Under the pieces are notes generated by a model. The model saw only the letters and a list, made by a program, of their open reading frames with translations. It had not been told where the DNA came from and did not search any database. Position numbers and translations under genes: made by a program. DNA of 64,000 nucleotides from Ceratopteris richardii (lineage: Eukaryota; Streptophyta; Polypodiopsida; Polypodiales; Pteridaceae): positions 197,985,641 through 198,049,640 of the forward strand of contig CM035414.1 in assembly GCA_020310875.1 (NCBI GenBank). The letters run 5' to 3'. Shown in pieces: positions 11,073 through 23,404 of this stretch (the stretch's first letter is position 1; each line of letters starts with the position of its first letter).

Positions 11073-12413
11073 TCAGAATGAATCATACCAAGAATCATTC
11101 TCATCAAAGATCACATCTCTGCTTACCATAAATCCCTTATTGGTAGGGTTATAAAACCTATAACCTTTTTGATTTAAATCATATCCAATGAAAATACATT
11201 TTTCAGCCTTTGGATCTAGCTTTCCTCTTACCTGTGAAGGAATGTGTACATATGCTACACACCCAAAACTTTTGCAATGATCTAATGAAGGTCTCTTACC
11301 ATGCCATGCTTCATAAGGTGTCATACCATCAAGTGATTTAGATGGTAACCTGTTTATGAGGTAAGTGGCAGTAGAAACACTCTCTACCCATAGATAGTTA
11401 GGCTACTTCTTCTCATTAAGCATAGATCTAGCTGTCTCAACAATTAACCTATTTCTTCTTTCAACTACCCCATTCTGTTCAGGAGAGTACCTTTTGGTTA
11501 TTTCCCTTTTAATGCCTCTGTCCTGCAAGAAGTCCTCAAACTCATTGGAGAAGTATTCACCTCCTCCATCTGACCTTAGCCTCTTCAAATTTCTTCCTAT
11601 CTGATTTTCAACTAGTGCAAGATATTTCTTAAAACAATGAAACACCTCATCCTTGTGCTTCATAAAGTATAACACAGTCCATCTACTATAGTCATCAATA
11701 AAAGACACATAGTACCTTGAACCTGAGACTGAGGGATCTTTGCTAGGTCCCCAAACATCTGTGTGTACCAGCTCTAGGTAGTCTTCATGCATATATCCTT
11801 TCCTTGAGAAGGGTAACCTGTGAGACTTACCAAATTGACAAGCACCACACTTGTAAATCATATGTTGCTTGGATACATTAGGTATCCCAAGCACACATTG
11901 GTCCCTGCACATTTGCTTCAAGGTCCTTTCTCCTATATGCCCTAATCTCTTGTGCCAAATCTCAAGCTCTGAAAGTGTCTGATCCTTATAACTATATAAA
12001 GCAATATTCTTTGTGTCCTCTAATTCAAAAGTGAAAAGTCTACCTGATTTTTCTCCTTTAGCTATCCTTTTGAATCCATGTCTTGGGTCCTCTACAAATG
12101 CTCCATATTGATTGAACCTAACCTGCAAACCTTTCTCTATAATCTGGCCAACACTCATGAAGTTCTTTGTAATTGTTGGTACATAAAGTACCCTGCTGAA
12201 CAAATTCTGAGTACCATCACAAGTTTTCACATTTCCAACTTTAACTACAGAATGCTTTGTATCATCACCTGTTTGGACTTGGTGTTTACCTTTTGGTTCC
12301 TCAAGATCAGAGAGTAGTGCCACATTACCAGCCACATGATTTGAACACCCTGAATCAATATAAAATAAGTGATCATCATTTGTACCTGACTTTGAAGTCA
12401 TGTTCATGATCAA
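11073..12413 (-). pseudogene. Copia B protease and integrase
   Basis: One frame with a single TAG at 11403-11405. The aspartic protease is at the start (LFYIDSGCSNHV, catalytic DSG). It is followed by GAG-pre-integrase (WHKRLGHIGERTLKQ, CGACQFGKSH), then the integrase core with VHTDVWGPS, LRSDGGGEYFS and QNGVVERRN, which hold the D, D and E. After the stop come PNYLWVESVSTATYLINR and the VFIGYD C-terminal motif to 11073. A frameshift near 11000 separates it from reverse transcriptase. Confidence 0.9.
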
Positions 12414-12419
12414 GAGAGA

Positions 12420-13459
12420 GTCATCCTCCTCCTCTGTGTAGTTGTTGTAGTCCTTTCTGTTTCTGAATCCTCCTTGGTAGTTGCCATTGTAATTGTTGTT
12501 GTAGTTGTTGTTATAATTGTTGTTGTGGCCTTGGTGATGGTTGAACCTTCCTCTATACTGAGAGTATCCACCTCTTTGGTAGCCTCTTCCTCTCTGATTT
12601 TTGTAATTCCTCTAACACTCATCTGTGGTGTAGTTTGACAAACCACAAATGTTACATGGTGATGTGTTATAGGGTCTCCCCCTACCTTGCTTACCTCCTC
12701 TACCCCTACCTCTTGAAGATCTACCTCTCCCTGCATAGTTGGCTTGGGAGGTAGAGCATTCATTTTCCACCTTCTTACTCTTGCCTTTATCCTTAGACTT
12801 CTTATCAGTGTATAGGGCAGAAGAGTTGTTACCTTTGGATGTATCTCCATTCTTTGTGAGCTTTGCTTCATGTGTAAATAGTTGTCCCATGAGAGTTGTA
12901 AGATCTGGGGTATGCATCTCCATGTAGAGATCCATTGCAGTGGTGAAGCTTTCCCACTTGTCATCAGCCTTGATTCCATTAATTACCTGCCTCACAATCT
13001 GTTCTTCTTCAATTTCTTCTCCTATGCTTGCTAACTGATCTGCAACATCTTTGATCTTGGTCACAAATTCTGAAACAGCTTGCTTAGGTTGCTTCCTTAG
13101 TGTTGTGAATTCAATCCACAACTGATTTTCCTAGCCCTTGTATTAGAGGAAAAATATGATGACAAGGTTTCCCAAGTCTCTTGGGAAGTCTTAGAATTTC
13201 TGATATGAGGTAAAAGAAAGTCAGATATAGAGTTGAGTAAGTAAGACCTTGCCAATGCATCCTTAGCACACCATGTGTTGAGTTTTTCTTGTTCCTCCTT
13301 GGTTGGTAGTCCTCTTGCTTTGAATGAGGGCAATTCCTCATCTCCTGAGATGTATCCAAAGAGATTCCTTCCTTGTAAGTAGGTCTTCATCCTTAGAGAC
13401 CAAGCTTGATAATTGTTCCTGTCCAATTTGTCAATAAATGAAGGAAAACCATCTCCCAT
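12420..13459 (-). pseudogene. Copia B gag (UBN2 type)
   Basis: Starts MGDGFPSFIDKLDRNN at 13459, shortly after the primer-binding site. The capsid block WCAKDALARSYLLNSIS is intact, then a frameshift near 13120 moves reading to WIEFTTLRKQPKQ. The zinc knuckle CNICGLSNYTTDEC has Tyr in place of the zinc-binding His, and TAG at 12612-12614 follows directly. After that an Asn/Tyr-rich tail runs in the same frame into protease. Confidence 0.88.
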
Positions 13460-13471
13460 TTTACCTTATTT

Positions 13472-13483
13472 GCTCTGATACCA
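13472..13483 (-). promoter_or_regulatory. Primer-binding site of copia B
   Basis: Minus strand is exactly TGGTATCAGAGC, complementary to the 3' end of initiator tRNA-Met, one base from the 5' LTR. Confidence 0.92.
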
Positions 13484-13484
13484 C

Positions 13485-14542
13485 TGTTGGGAAAGATGGA
13501 TGGATGATCCAAGAGAGTGAGTAGGTACTGCTAAAACCTGCTTTGTACGAGCCCTCTTTAGCTTCAGACTTGATTAGTAGACTCCCTTAGCTTTCCACTG
13601 ACACCAAGAAATGGCCTATGTCCTTTGGAAATGAAGTGTGCAATGATTGAATCAAAACAGATAACTTTGGAAGTCACAAAGTCAAGAAAACCTTCTATTT
13701 TGGTCTTGACACCTGCTCAATGTTTTGCTCAGTGTGACCACCACAGTAGCAATTGATAAAATTCCTTCTAGGGGTATTCAATTAGCTTAGTAAGCTACCA
13801 TTTGCAAGTGGAATGATGTAAAATGATGAACTATGCTAAGAGAAATTAATTTAGCAAGATTTGGTATACCCCCGACTTTTTAGGACTCTAGCAAAAATAG
13901 ACCAGTGAGCACCACGACGACGATTTCTCTGAATTGGCTTAATGAAATCACTTCACACTTTGTCAGCATGTAGATGTCTTTGAGCTGAATCCAACAAGCT
14001 TTGAATCACTGAATTTGGTGGAGTATTGGCTGAGATATGCCCTTGACAAGTTGACAGACTTTGGAGTAGACAACCAGTGAACACAGAGATGAATGATGTA
14101 AATGTATCTATAAATTAACACTTGTGTACAATCCCATTGGCATGACAAGCATTGTCTAATGGTGTAGAGAGGTGTAGGCTATGATGTGGTCCTCACACAC
14201 ACTCAATGACAGTAGAATGAAGCTCGGGAGTGATCTCTCATACCGCGACTTTTCTTGAACACTTTTTATATGAAATGTGTAAGAATTTGATTTCAAATTC
14301 AAATTCTTGGCTCCCTCTAATCAAGCTTCTAAAAGCTTGGAGATATTCTCTCAATCAAGTGAACTAACTTTTCCACAAATCATTTGGGTAGGTGCTTACA
14401 AAAGATTCTAAGTCAAATTGACTTTTACAATGAGGTAAAGTGGTAAGTAATCACTAGCATATGTTCCTATGGTTCTTCATGCATGTAGGGTCTTCATGAT
14501 ATCTTCCAAGCCAAATGTGTAGGCTTGTGATTTACACCAACA
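13485..14542 (-). repeat. 5' LTR of copia B (1058 bp)
   Basis: TGTTGG..CCAACA; same length as the other LTR. Right flank is GTTTA, which does not match the left flank TAGGA. Confidence 0.95.
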
Positions 14543-14616
14543 GTTTAGAAGTTGCAACCTAGGCACACTTAACATGTGGTTAGCTACCTTCTTGCAAATG
14601 ACCTTTGCCCACAATT

Positions 14617-15536
14617 TGTTGGAATTTAAGGCCCTTGGATTGTTCCAAACTAAAACCTTTTGAGCATACACATGTAATTAATTAAGATGATAAGTGAGAG
14701 ATAGAAAGAAAGAGATCTTGAGACAAGGATAGAGAACATAAGCAAAAGGTTACTCACTAAATAATAGATGGCCAAATTACAACATGGGAGTACTGCTCAA
14801 CCATATAGAGTGGTGCACTCACTAATGGAAGAATACCCAAGAAGATGATGATACAAAATATAGGTTATGTTGAAATAATCTAAGTGTGTGTGAAGTGAAT
14901 GAGCAACGAAGCTAACCTTATTCTCACAAAATAGTGTAACAAAATTGTAAATCAACCAACCCTAATTTTGAGATTAGGGTAGAGAAACCTAAAAGAAAAA
15001 TATAAGGTTAACTCACAAAAGATAGTTACCACCACCTTGTAGAAGAGAGTAGCCTCTCCTTCACCAAATTTGCACCTGCAAAGCTTTAGAACCTTCAAAA
15101 TCTAGCTTGAGATCTTTGAGTGATTATCACATAATGAGCCAAGGCTCTCTTTATATAGTTTGTGTACTCCAATGAAAAGCAATAAAAAAAATCCATAATC
15201 GGTATCAGAAAAACTACAAACATGCGCACATCAAAATTCGTAAAAAGCGTGATACACCAAAAACAGAAAATATTTGTCTCTGAATTGTTGCCATCAAAAA
15301 AGGCTTTTGGAAAAAGCTTATGCTTTCGAGGATGCTGGACGTGGGGATTGAACCCCCGTGGATTCCTTAGAAGCTAATTACTCGAACCACATCAGCTACA
15401 AGATTTTCTTCAAAGGTTTGTTGAATTCTATTTATTACTATAGACACAGAACTGAACGTCCGAGCACAGGCACGGTGCAGAACATCTTTTGAAGAGTATG
15501 AAAAGATAATTGGACCACTAAAGATTGACTTCAACA
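14617..15536 (-). repeat. 3' LTR of copia C (920 bp)
   Basis: Matches 28217-29169 along its length with scattered substitutions and small indels. Contains a decayed tRNA-like stretch at 15341-15405. Confidence 0.92.
15341..15405 (-). other. tRNA-like sequence in the copia C 3' LTR
   Basis: Minus strand contains an A-box-like TAGCTGATGTGG, an anticodon-loop-like CTTCTAA, and the B-box-like GGTTCAATCCCC. It is colinear with the better folded copy at 28959-29022. The T stem has one mismatch (GGGGG against CCCAC). No matching acceptor stem is visible, so it is not a functional tRNA gene. Confidence 0.55.
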
Positions 15537-15551
15537 ATGCCTCCTTCAATG

Positions 15552-15989
15552 TTATAATGGTACAAGCTTCACTAAACTGCAAATCTTCTCATGACTATAT
15601 CTAGTCATTGCTTTGGTAAATATATCTACAAGATTCTCACTAGAAGGAACACAAACGAGCTCAATGTGCTTATTAGCTATCTGCTCTCGAATAAAGTGGT
15701 AGTGTACCTCTATATGATTTGTCCTTGCATGATGCATTGGATTCTTTGCTATAGCTATAACACTCTCGCTATCTAAAAATATCTGAATGGGTTCATGTAC
15801 TCTCACATCAAGATAAGTAAAAATCTTCTGCGACCATACTAACTCTAGAGTAGCTCTAAATGCTGCAAGATATTCAGCTTCACACGATGAAGTGGCAATA
15901 GTGGGTTGTCTCTTCGAAATCCATGACATAAGACATTCTCCAAGATAAAAAAAAATATCCACTAGTACTTCTTCTTGTGTCTCTATCAC
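15552..15989 (-). pseudogene. Copia C RNase H
   Basis: Copia RNase H with ISKRQPTIATSSCEAEYLA, a DSESVIAIAKNP block, and HARTNHIEVHYHFIRE. The DSDWAGDRDTRRSTSG block of the same domain lies just upstream in another frame (15880-16074), so a frameshift near 15960 breaks it. Confidence 0.87.
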
Positions 15990-16187
15990 CTGCCCAATCA
16001 GAATCTGAAAATCCTTTTAGTAACAAATGTGTAGATTTTGAGAATACCATAGAAAAATTTGAAGTTCTCTTCAAATATCAAAAGATCTCCTTTACTGCTT
16101 TCCAATGTAACACTGTGAGTTTCTGCATGAACCTTGATACTTGAGAAACTACAAACTGTTTATCAAGACGTGTATTACACAGATATA

Positions 16188-16937
16188 TCAAGCAACCAAT
16201 TGCTTGACTATATAAGGTAGCACCAAAAGTTTCTCAATGTACTTCTGTTGTGTCATATAGATACACTCATCTCGAAACAGAAATTGAATGCCAAGATAAT
16301 AATGCAAAATGCCTAAATCATTCACATGAAATGTTTTCTTCAAATCTTCTTTGAACATCATCAAATCTTCATCTTTGGGATTTGTCACTATAATATCATC
16401 CACATAAATGATTGCTATAATCATCATACATAGTTCAACTTTGATATAAAGAGTTGGAGCTACATATGAGTTATGGAAATCAATGGATAAAAGATATGTA
16501 TGTATCTTTTCATACCATGTTGTAGGTGCCTATTTTAAACCATATAAAGCTTTTATAAGCTTACACACTAAGTGTTCTTTATCTGTTTCTTCAAAAGCTT
16601 CTAGCTGTTGAATATACACATCCTCATGTAAATCACCATTAAGAAAAGCAGTCTTAATGTCAAGTTGAAATATAGGCCAACCAAAATGTGCTGCTAAAGC
16701 AAATATTGACCTAATAACAGTCATCCTAGACATAGGAGCGAATGTCTCAGAATAATCAATACCTTTTTGTTGTGCATATCCTTTGACAACCAATCTTGCT
16801 TTGTACCTATCAATAGTACCATCTTCTTTCCTTTTGAGTTTGGAGATCCATTTTACACCTATAGCCTTCTTTCCCTCTGGTAACTCACATAGCTGCCAAG
16901 TTTGATTCTTATGAATAGAATCAATCTGTTCTTGCAT
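16188..16937 (-). pseudogene. Copia C reverse transcriptase
   Basis: The same frame on both sides of stops near 16430-16530. The upstream part has WISKLKRKEDGTIDRYKARL, the YSETFAP motif and QLDIKTAFLNG. The downstream part has the catalytic YVDD (IIYVDDIIV) and the LGIQF block. Sequence divergence from A and B shows a distinct copia lineage. Confidence 0.87.
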
Positions 16938-17304
16938 AGCTTTTTTCCAAATAGGAATCTTAAGTGCATCTTTAACACATGCAGGTTCATCTTCAACTGT
17001 CGTAAAAGCCAGAATATCACGAATCTCAAATTCTTTAGCAAAACGTACATGATCTCTTTGTTGTTGTTCCCTAGTCTCACTTCTTGTTCTTAGATGATCT
17101 TGTTATTGTTTTCTAGTTTGACTACTTGTTCTTCTAGTAAAAGTCTAACTCTTTTTGGAACTCTAACTTCTTCCATTTCTAGAACCAAAGTCTCTTGTGG
17201 AACTGACTCTATAGAAAGTTGTGAAATTCCTCTTCTTCAGCTTTTTCTTGAATACTAGGAATTTTAACTCCCTCTTGATATTGCTGAACATGTACATCCA
17301 AAAT

Positions 17305-18238
17305 CTATCTAAAAAAACCATAGTCATTTTCACTAATGAACTCTAGAATTTCTGCTTCTTTATCATAAACCTTATTTTCAGCAATATAAGCATTACGTGA
17401 ATTAATAACTTCACCTGTCTTTGGAACATAAAACTTGTATCCTTTACTCTGAACAGGATATCCAATGAAAACAGCTTTCTTTGCTTTTACATCTAGTTTG
17501 CCTCGGTCCTTTTTCTCAACATGTACATATGAAAGTGATCCAAACACTCTAAAATAACTGAGATTAGGTTTTCTACCATAATCAGCTTCATAAGGTGGGA
17601 TTACCTTTAAAGATTTTGTAGATGACCTGTTCAAAATGTGATTAGCTGTATGTACTGCATCAAACTAGAATTTTGGTGAAAGTTTCTTGGATGCCATCAT
17701 GCTCCCCATCATGTCAACAAGTAATCTATTCTTTCTTTCTGCAACACCATTCTGCTGAAGAGTATAAGAAATAGTAAGGTGTCGAGTAAGATCTTCTCAT
17801 CAAGAAATGTCTAGAACTCTTTTGACAAGTATTCTCCACCTCTATCACTTCTGAGAATCTGGATAGTTTCTTGACTTTCATTTTCAACCATAGCTATAAA
17901 CTTCTTGAACATAGGAAAGACTTCTGACTTCAACTTAGGACCATAGATCCATGAATATCTTGTAAAATCATCAATGAATAGAACAAAATACCTAAAACCC
18001 TAAACAGATTCTACTCTCATAGGTCCATTCACATCTGAATGAATAATCTACAATTTCCTGGTAGCTATAATATGACCATGTTTCTTGAAAGGTATTTTAT
18101 GCATCTTACCTTCAAGATAACCTTCACATATATCTGAATCATGTGGTAGCTTGAATGAGGATAAACTCTCAACCATATCTCTGTCTTTGATACTGTTGAG
18201 AGCTCAAAAACTAATATGTCCAAATCTTTCGTGCCATA
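17305..18238 (-). pseudogene. Copia C integrase remains
   Basis: 17305-17634 encodes the integrase C-terminal block (KSLKVIPPYEADYGRKPNLS, FRVFGSLSYVHVEKKDRGK, FIGYPVQSKGYKFY). 17640-18238 holds broken core pieces and, at its right end, the GAG-pre-integrase segment KLWHERFGHIS. The gypsy D insertion follows at once. Many stops. Confidence 0.82.
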
Positions 18239-18243
18239 GCTTC

Positions 18244-19700
18244 TGTAGAGGGGGTAACCGGGTCTATACTTCTAGTACTGGTTCTACTCAAGTTTAGGGA
18301 AGTATACCTTGTAACATGATTGTCTAAGGTACTACTTGAAAAGATAAATGAGAAATAGATGGAGTGTTACAAAGATGCCGAAAAGGCCAATTTGACCAAG
18401 ATTGAAAAAAATGCACTAGTACACGAAAGATAAACCTGCTAACAATGCAAAGGGTCTAATAACTCCAAAGATGAACTAGGACATCTCAACATAGAGAAGG
18501 TATACAAACACAAAGAAGGTCTACAATAGTACGAGTCATCAGCACGAATGCTACGAACTCCAGCTTACAAGTGACTATCCCAGTATATCCAATCTCACTT
18601 TCAAGCCGACTGCCCCCAACTTTGAAGCTCTCACTCTGTATAATCTCCAACAGATAAGCCTCTTCTAGAGTGGGCAAAATCACACTAGTAAGCAGAGAAT
18701 AATCAAGGACTAGCCTGATGAGAACACTCTCATAATACCACAGTAACACAAGAAGACCCAAATTGACAAAAGCTAGAGTCAAAGAGATGGTAGTGAGTGT
18801 ATCTTTCAACTTCCTAAATCTTTGTATATCCTTCGGAATGGATCCTTCACTAACATATATCTCTAACCGCCTATCCCCCCAAACGAGTGCAAAGTCCTTC
18901 TTATATAGATCTCAAGGCCAAGAGAGTGGCTTCCACAGATTCCAATCATTTATTGTACCATCAGTGTTCACTGCACACGCATAGACCAAGAGAGTGGCCC
19001 ACCGGATCCCATCATTTACTCCACCATCACTTATCACTGCACACGTGTCGATCTAGTCTGACAAAAGTGGAGGGAGAAAAGCTAATTTTGGATATGTGGT
19101 CGAATTCTGGTATTGAAAACCAACTGACTAAAAAGCACCTGAAGACTTCGGAATACGGCCTTGAATGATACACTCTTTTTTATCTCTTTTTTATCAACAT
19201 TTCATTTTACAACGTTAAGTATCTCCACAATTCTGATAGCCAACTTGGTTCTGGCGCTGAGGACGAGTTTTGGAGGATGAATTTTGGAGGTTGAAATTTG
19301 AAGGCTGAATTTTGAGGGACAAATTTTGAGGGCTGAATTTTGAGGGACAAATTTTGAGGGCACAATTTTGAGGGACGAATTTTGAGGGCTGTATTTTGAG
19401 GGACAAATTTTAAGGGACAAATTTTGAGGGACAAATTTTGAGGGCTGAATTTTGAGGGACAAATTTTAAGGGTTAAATTTTGAGGGCCGAATTTGAGGGC
19501 TGAATTTTGAGGGACAAATTTTAAGGGCTAAATTTTCAAGGACAAATTTTGAGGGCTAAATTTTGAGGGACAAATTTTGAGGGACAAATTATGAGGGCTG
19601 AAATTTGAAGAATGAATTTTTTCCGACTAACAAAGATGAAATGAGGGCGAATCTTGAGCGGTGAACTCTCAACGACGAAAAGAAGTGGCGTAATGTTGCA
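18244..19700 (-). repeat. 3' LTR of gypsy D, enlarged by a minisatellite
   Basis: Colinear with 25488-26660, but longer because of a tandem repeat at 19265-19620. The right edge is approximate: similarity fades after about 19700. Confidence 0.8.
19265..19620. repeat. 14-bp minisatellite in the gypsy D LTR
   Basis: About 25 units of a 14-base motif alternating ATTTTGAGGGACAA and ATTTTGAGGGCTGA. As 14 is not a multiple of three, the tract gives overlapping open frames in all three minus frames, reading SLKIQPSKFVPQN-type repeats. These are not genes. The other LTR has only about six or seven units (26505-26600). Confidence 0.9.
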
Positions 19701-19790
19701 CCGTCTTGGTGCAATTCTTCAATATTGGCTAAAAATTTCTAAGAACAAAATTAGAACTCTCTATGGGCAAAATACAAGCTGAAATGAGAA

Positions 19791-19997
19791 CTAGGGTATA
19801 TACAATGATTGAGTTTTTCTTGAAATGTTTGAAGTTAGATAAGCCTTCACCCTAGAAATGTTGACCAGAGTCAATTTCTCACCCTCTAAGTCCTTTACTT
19901 GTACTGCTCCTTGTTGAAATATCCTCAACACTTTGTAGGGTCCTGACCATTTTGGTGCCAATTTAGTAGGTACAAATGGAATTTGATATACGAGCAC
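19791..19997 (-). pseudogene. Gypsy D integrase C-terminal end
   Basis: Carries the gypsy integrase tail motif: PTKLAPKWSGPYKVLRIFQQ then VKDLEGEKLTLVN, typical of the region just after the core. No chromodomain is visible. Confidence 0.8.
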
Positions 19998-20357
19998 TAG
20001 AGCTCCCTCTTCAACCTTATTGGTCCTTAAGTGTCTGTCATGAATGTGTTTCCTTTCTTCTTGCTTTTCCTACAGCCTCTTCATAGTTGTTTCCCTATAT
20101 TCCTCCAATGCTACCAATCTTCTAATGTGAGGGTCAACATCAATTCTTTTTGCTTCAATTTCTTTTCTGATGTTGAATTCGAAAGGGGCTAATGCTTCTT
20201 TCCCATAGACTAGAAGAAATGGGTTCTCTGCCGTGGTGCCCCTTCTGGTTGTTCAAAAAGTCGATATTGCACCAATGAGGGCTTATGGCCATGAACTGTG
20301 ATGGTCAAAGGCTAATTTGCGTAGTAATTCAATCAAAATTTTGTTAGAACTTTTTGC

Positions 20358-21401
20358 CTACCCGTTTGCTCTCGGGTAGTATGCACATGCTTTCTTATGG
20401 AGGATCTTGTACCTGTCAAAGGTTATTTGCAACAATTGGTTTGCAAAGTGCGTGCCTCTATCAGTGGTGACTTCAAGTGGGTAGCCAAATCTTGAGAATA
20501 TTCTTTTATACATAAACTTGGCTACTGTAGTGGAAGTACAATGAGTAGTAGCCTTAGCTTCTACCCACTTAGTAGAATAACATGTGGCCACCAAGATATA
20601 CTTCTTACCACCAGGTTGACCAGTTGGGCTGATTGGTCTAATGAAATGAAGACCCCATCGTTCGAAAGGTAGCCATCCAGTGGAGATTACTCATGGTTGA
20701 AAATTCAGTCTACTAGGCTTGGGAGCATATCTCTAGTAGATATCACATCCTTCGGTAAACTTGATAGCATCTTTGTAAACATGAGGCCACCATAATCCTT
20801 TGTGCATAATTTTGTGAGCCAACTCCTCTCCCTTGAGATGCCCTTCACTGTGTGCTGCTTCAAGCAAACAATGCACCTCCTCTAGATAAACACATTTTCG
20901 CAAGATACCATCATGACAATATTTATACAGATGGTCATTTATAAGTGAATATGCTTTGGCTTTAAAGAGTAATATCCTCTTTTGTAATGGATTTATGTTC
21001 TCAAGGAATTTTCCAAAAGTGAGAAAATGCAAAATTTCACCATACCACTCAGTTTGAGTCTCTACCGCGAAGAGATTACTATCTACAAGTTCGTCATTAA
21101 TACCTCTCACTTTTTCACTCATAGCCGTCCTTGACACCTGATCCGCCAGGTAGTGTTCTTTTCTTGGCCTAATATGAGTCTCAAAATCATACTCTTGAAA
21201 CAGTAGTAGCCAACGCCAAATCGTTCTAGCTACTCTAGGCTTATTAATTAAGTACTTGAGGGGCTGATGGTTAGATATGACAATGAAATGCACACCTAGA
21301 AGGTAGTGCCTAAAACTTTTTGGGTGTGAAAACAATAGCCAAACCTTCCCTTTCCGTAGTGTTGTAAATTCTTTCTGCTTTGGTAAGTAGTCTGCTAGCA
21401 T
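20358..21401 (-). pseudogene. Gypsy D RNase H end and integrase
   Basis: 20733-21401 starts in late RNase H (FRHYLLGVHFIVISNHQPLK, WLLLFQEYDFETHIRPRKEH). It then enters the H2C2 integrase zinc segment (HCLLEAAHSEGHLKGEELAHKI is longer than shown, ending WWPHVYKDAIKF and CDIY). After a stop, 20358-20594 has core motifs STKWVEAKATT and EVTTDRGTHFANQLL with the second catalytic Asp. Stops separate the pieces within one frame. Confidence 0.82.
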
Positions 21402-21492
21402 AAGCTATAGGTTGATCCACCTTGGGCACCTTGGGCATGGAGGGTTGAGCCAAAACTGCTCCTACTGCATGAAGACTAGCATCTATATGCAC
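21310..21492 (-). pseudogene. Gypsy D RNase H N-terminal part
   Basis: Contains HIDASLHAVGAVLAQ (first RNase H Asp) and PIAYASRLLTKAERIYNTTE with the catalytic Glu. The frame shifts near 21330 into the next segment. Confidence 0.8.
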
Positions 21493-21849
21493 ATGAAACT
21501 CTAATGGCTAGTTAGGAACAGTTAAGAGTGGAGTAGTACATAGCCTCAATTTCAGTTCAAAAAATGCCTTTTCAGCCTCAGGACTCCATGAGCAAGGAAT
21601 CTTCTTACTTGTAAGCCTTGACAGAAGCTTAATTATTTCTAAATACATCCATATAAATCTCCTATGCTAGCCTGCATTGCCTAAAAAGCTTTGTACTTCC
21701 TTAGGAATCCGTGGAATGGGCATGGAAAGGATAGCACTGACCTTTGCTAGATTTACAGTTGTCCCTTTTGCAGACACTATGTGACCAAGGAGAGTGCCTT
21801 TAGTGACAAAAAATCACATTTAGCAGGATTCAACTTCAAGCCTGTTTTG

Positions 21850-22291
21850 AGACACTACTCAAAGATTTCCTTCAGATTTTCCAAGTGATCGTAAAAATCT
21901 TGGACTACTACTCTTCTATCTGTTCTTCAAAACACTCAAAAGTCATCCATAAAAATGCCCAGAAAAGTTGTCAACCATTTTCGAGTATCAGATACATTGT
22001 TCTATTAAATGAAGCAGGTGCATTTCGCAGCCCAAAAGCCATGCGTGTGTACACATAAGTGCCCCATGGAGTGACAAAGGCAGTTTTGTCTCTATCATCA
22101 GGAAGAATTAATATTTGGTTGTCGCCACTGAAACCATCAAGAAAACTGTACAAAGTGTGACCGGCTACTTCTTCTAATACTTGTTCAATGAAAGGTTGAG
22201 GGAAGCCATCTTGAACAGTTACCTTATTTAAAGCATGAAAATCAACACATACTCTTATTTTTTTGCTATTTTTCTTGGGTTCAATAACCAT
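21850..22291 (-). pseudogene. Gypsy D reverse transcriptase
   Basis: The frame gives VIEPKKNSKKIRVCVDFHAL, then YSFLDGFSG with the first catalytic Asp, and RMAFGLRNAPASFNR. After a stop at 21971 the next bases still encode a VFMDDF-like active site. Upstream RT N-terminus is degraded. Confidence 0.85.
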
Positions 22292-22862
22292 AGATGAAAG
22301 CCACCTTGAATGTTCTACTAGAACAATAATACCTGCTTTCTCAAGTTTTGCGATTTTGAGTTTTACTGCCTCTGCATATTTTGGATTGAGTAGATACGGC
22401 CTACTTCTTGCAGGTGCAACTCCCTTTTCTAAGGGTATTCGATGTAATCCAAGCTCCTCTGAATCCCTGTTAGATCCTTATAGGACCATGAAAGACATTT
22501 TTATAGGAGAAAAGGAGAGAAGTTACCGTCTGTTGTAAAAAGGGATAGTGCCACAACCAGGAGGCTAAATGGACTATTTGAGGATTTCCTTCATCTCAAA
22601 GGTTAGCTTCTTGAACTAGCATTTGAGGACTCGTCTCTCTTGAAAAAGCATCTGCACTGTGAGTAGGGGTGGAATTCACCTTATGTTCCACAATATGTTG
22701 CTTCATCCATCCTTGAGGAATTTATGAAAACAGAAGGTCTTCTCTGCTCTTAGGCTCAAAATTAGGCCCTTGAGACTCAAAATTAGCCTCCTCTAAGGCT
22801 TCTTCAATTTTGACATTTTTAGGCTTTTCTACCCTTTTGTAGAACTCTGTAGTGGTGAGTCC

Positions 22863-23234
22863 TCACAAAATTGGCCCAATTTGATCCAATGCACCAAGTC
22901 GGCCCGATGGCCCAATTTGACTATTTGGGCCCCCCAAAGATACTAACTCAGTTTCTGCTACTTTTTGACCACCAAGACCATTTTGTGAAAAATGCCCAAA
23001 TTTGATCTCCAAAGGCTCTTTCTTGACCTTAGTATTTGTTTTCCTACAAGGACTCACTTTTTCTCCTTTGTTAATGATTGAGAATAAATTTTCATTTTTG
23101 GACTCTTTTTCCCTTCCTTGGGCTTCTTTTGCAAGTTCTTCATTTATTTTAGTAATCTCAAGAGTGCAACACTCTGCAGCATCCATCATCCAATTTAACA
23201 AATTCTCCTCTTCTTGGGGTACAGAAGGCATCAC
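22863..23234 (-). other. Gypsy D linker between protease and RT
   Basis: Open 123-residue minus frame rich in Glu, Lys and Ser. It is in the position of the protease-RT linker but in another frame, and no domain was recognised. Confidence 0.4.
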
Positions 23235-23404
23235 CTGAGTATCTACGTATCCAATGGTCTTGGTGGATTCGCATCCTTCTTCTCAGTGTACTGTAAGTGG
23301 TTATTAGTCTTCGAGGAGATCCACATCTGGTTTCTTCCCCAATCTTGTAGTGCTTTTATTTGCCTTAACCAAGGCTTTCCAAAAAGCAGAGGATAAGAGC
23401 TTTC

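Larger units (their letters stand above)
8230..14542 (-). mobile_element. Ty1/copia LTR retrotransposon B, full length
   Basis: Complete minus-strand copia element of 6313 bp with two 1058-bp LTRs, both TGTTGG..CCAACA, a consensus tRNA-Met primer site and a polypurine tract. It is the same family as A and keeps the protease that A lost. Most of gag, protease and integrase share one frame, as in single-ORF copia elements. The damage I see is four nonsense codons (12612 TAG, 11403 TAG, 10478 TAA, 10136 TGA) and two frameshifts (about 13120 and 11000). The first 200 bp of the LTRs differ at about five positions. No matching 5-bp target duplication is evident. Confidence 0.95.

Noticed and set aside
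19202..19462. Three overlapping minus frames rich in Pro/Ser/Lys
   Set aside because: They are readings of the 14-bp minisatellite in the gypsy D LTR.
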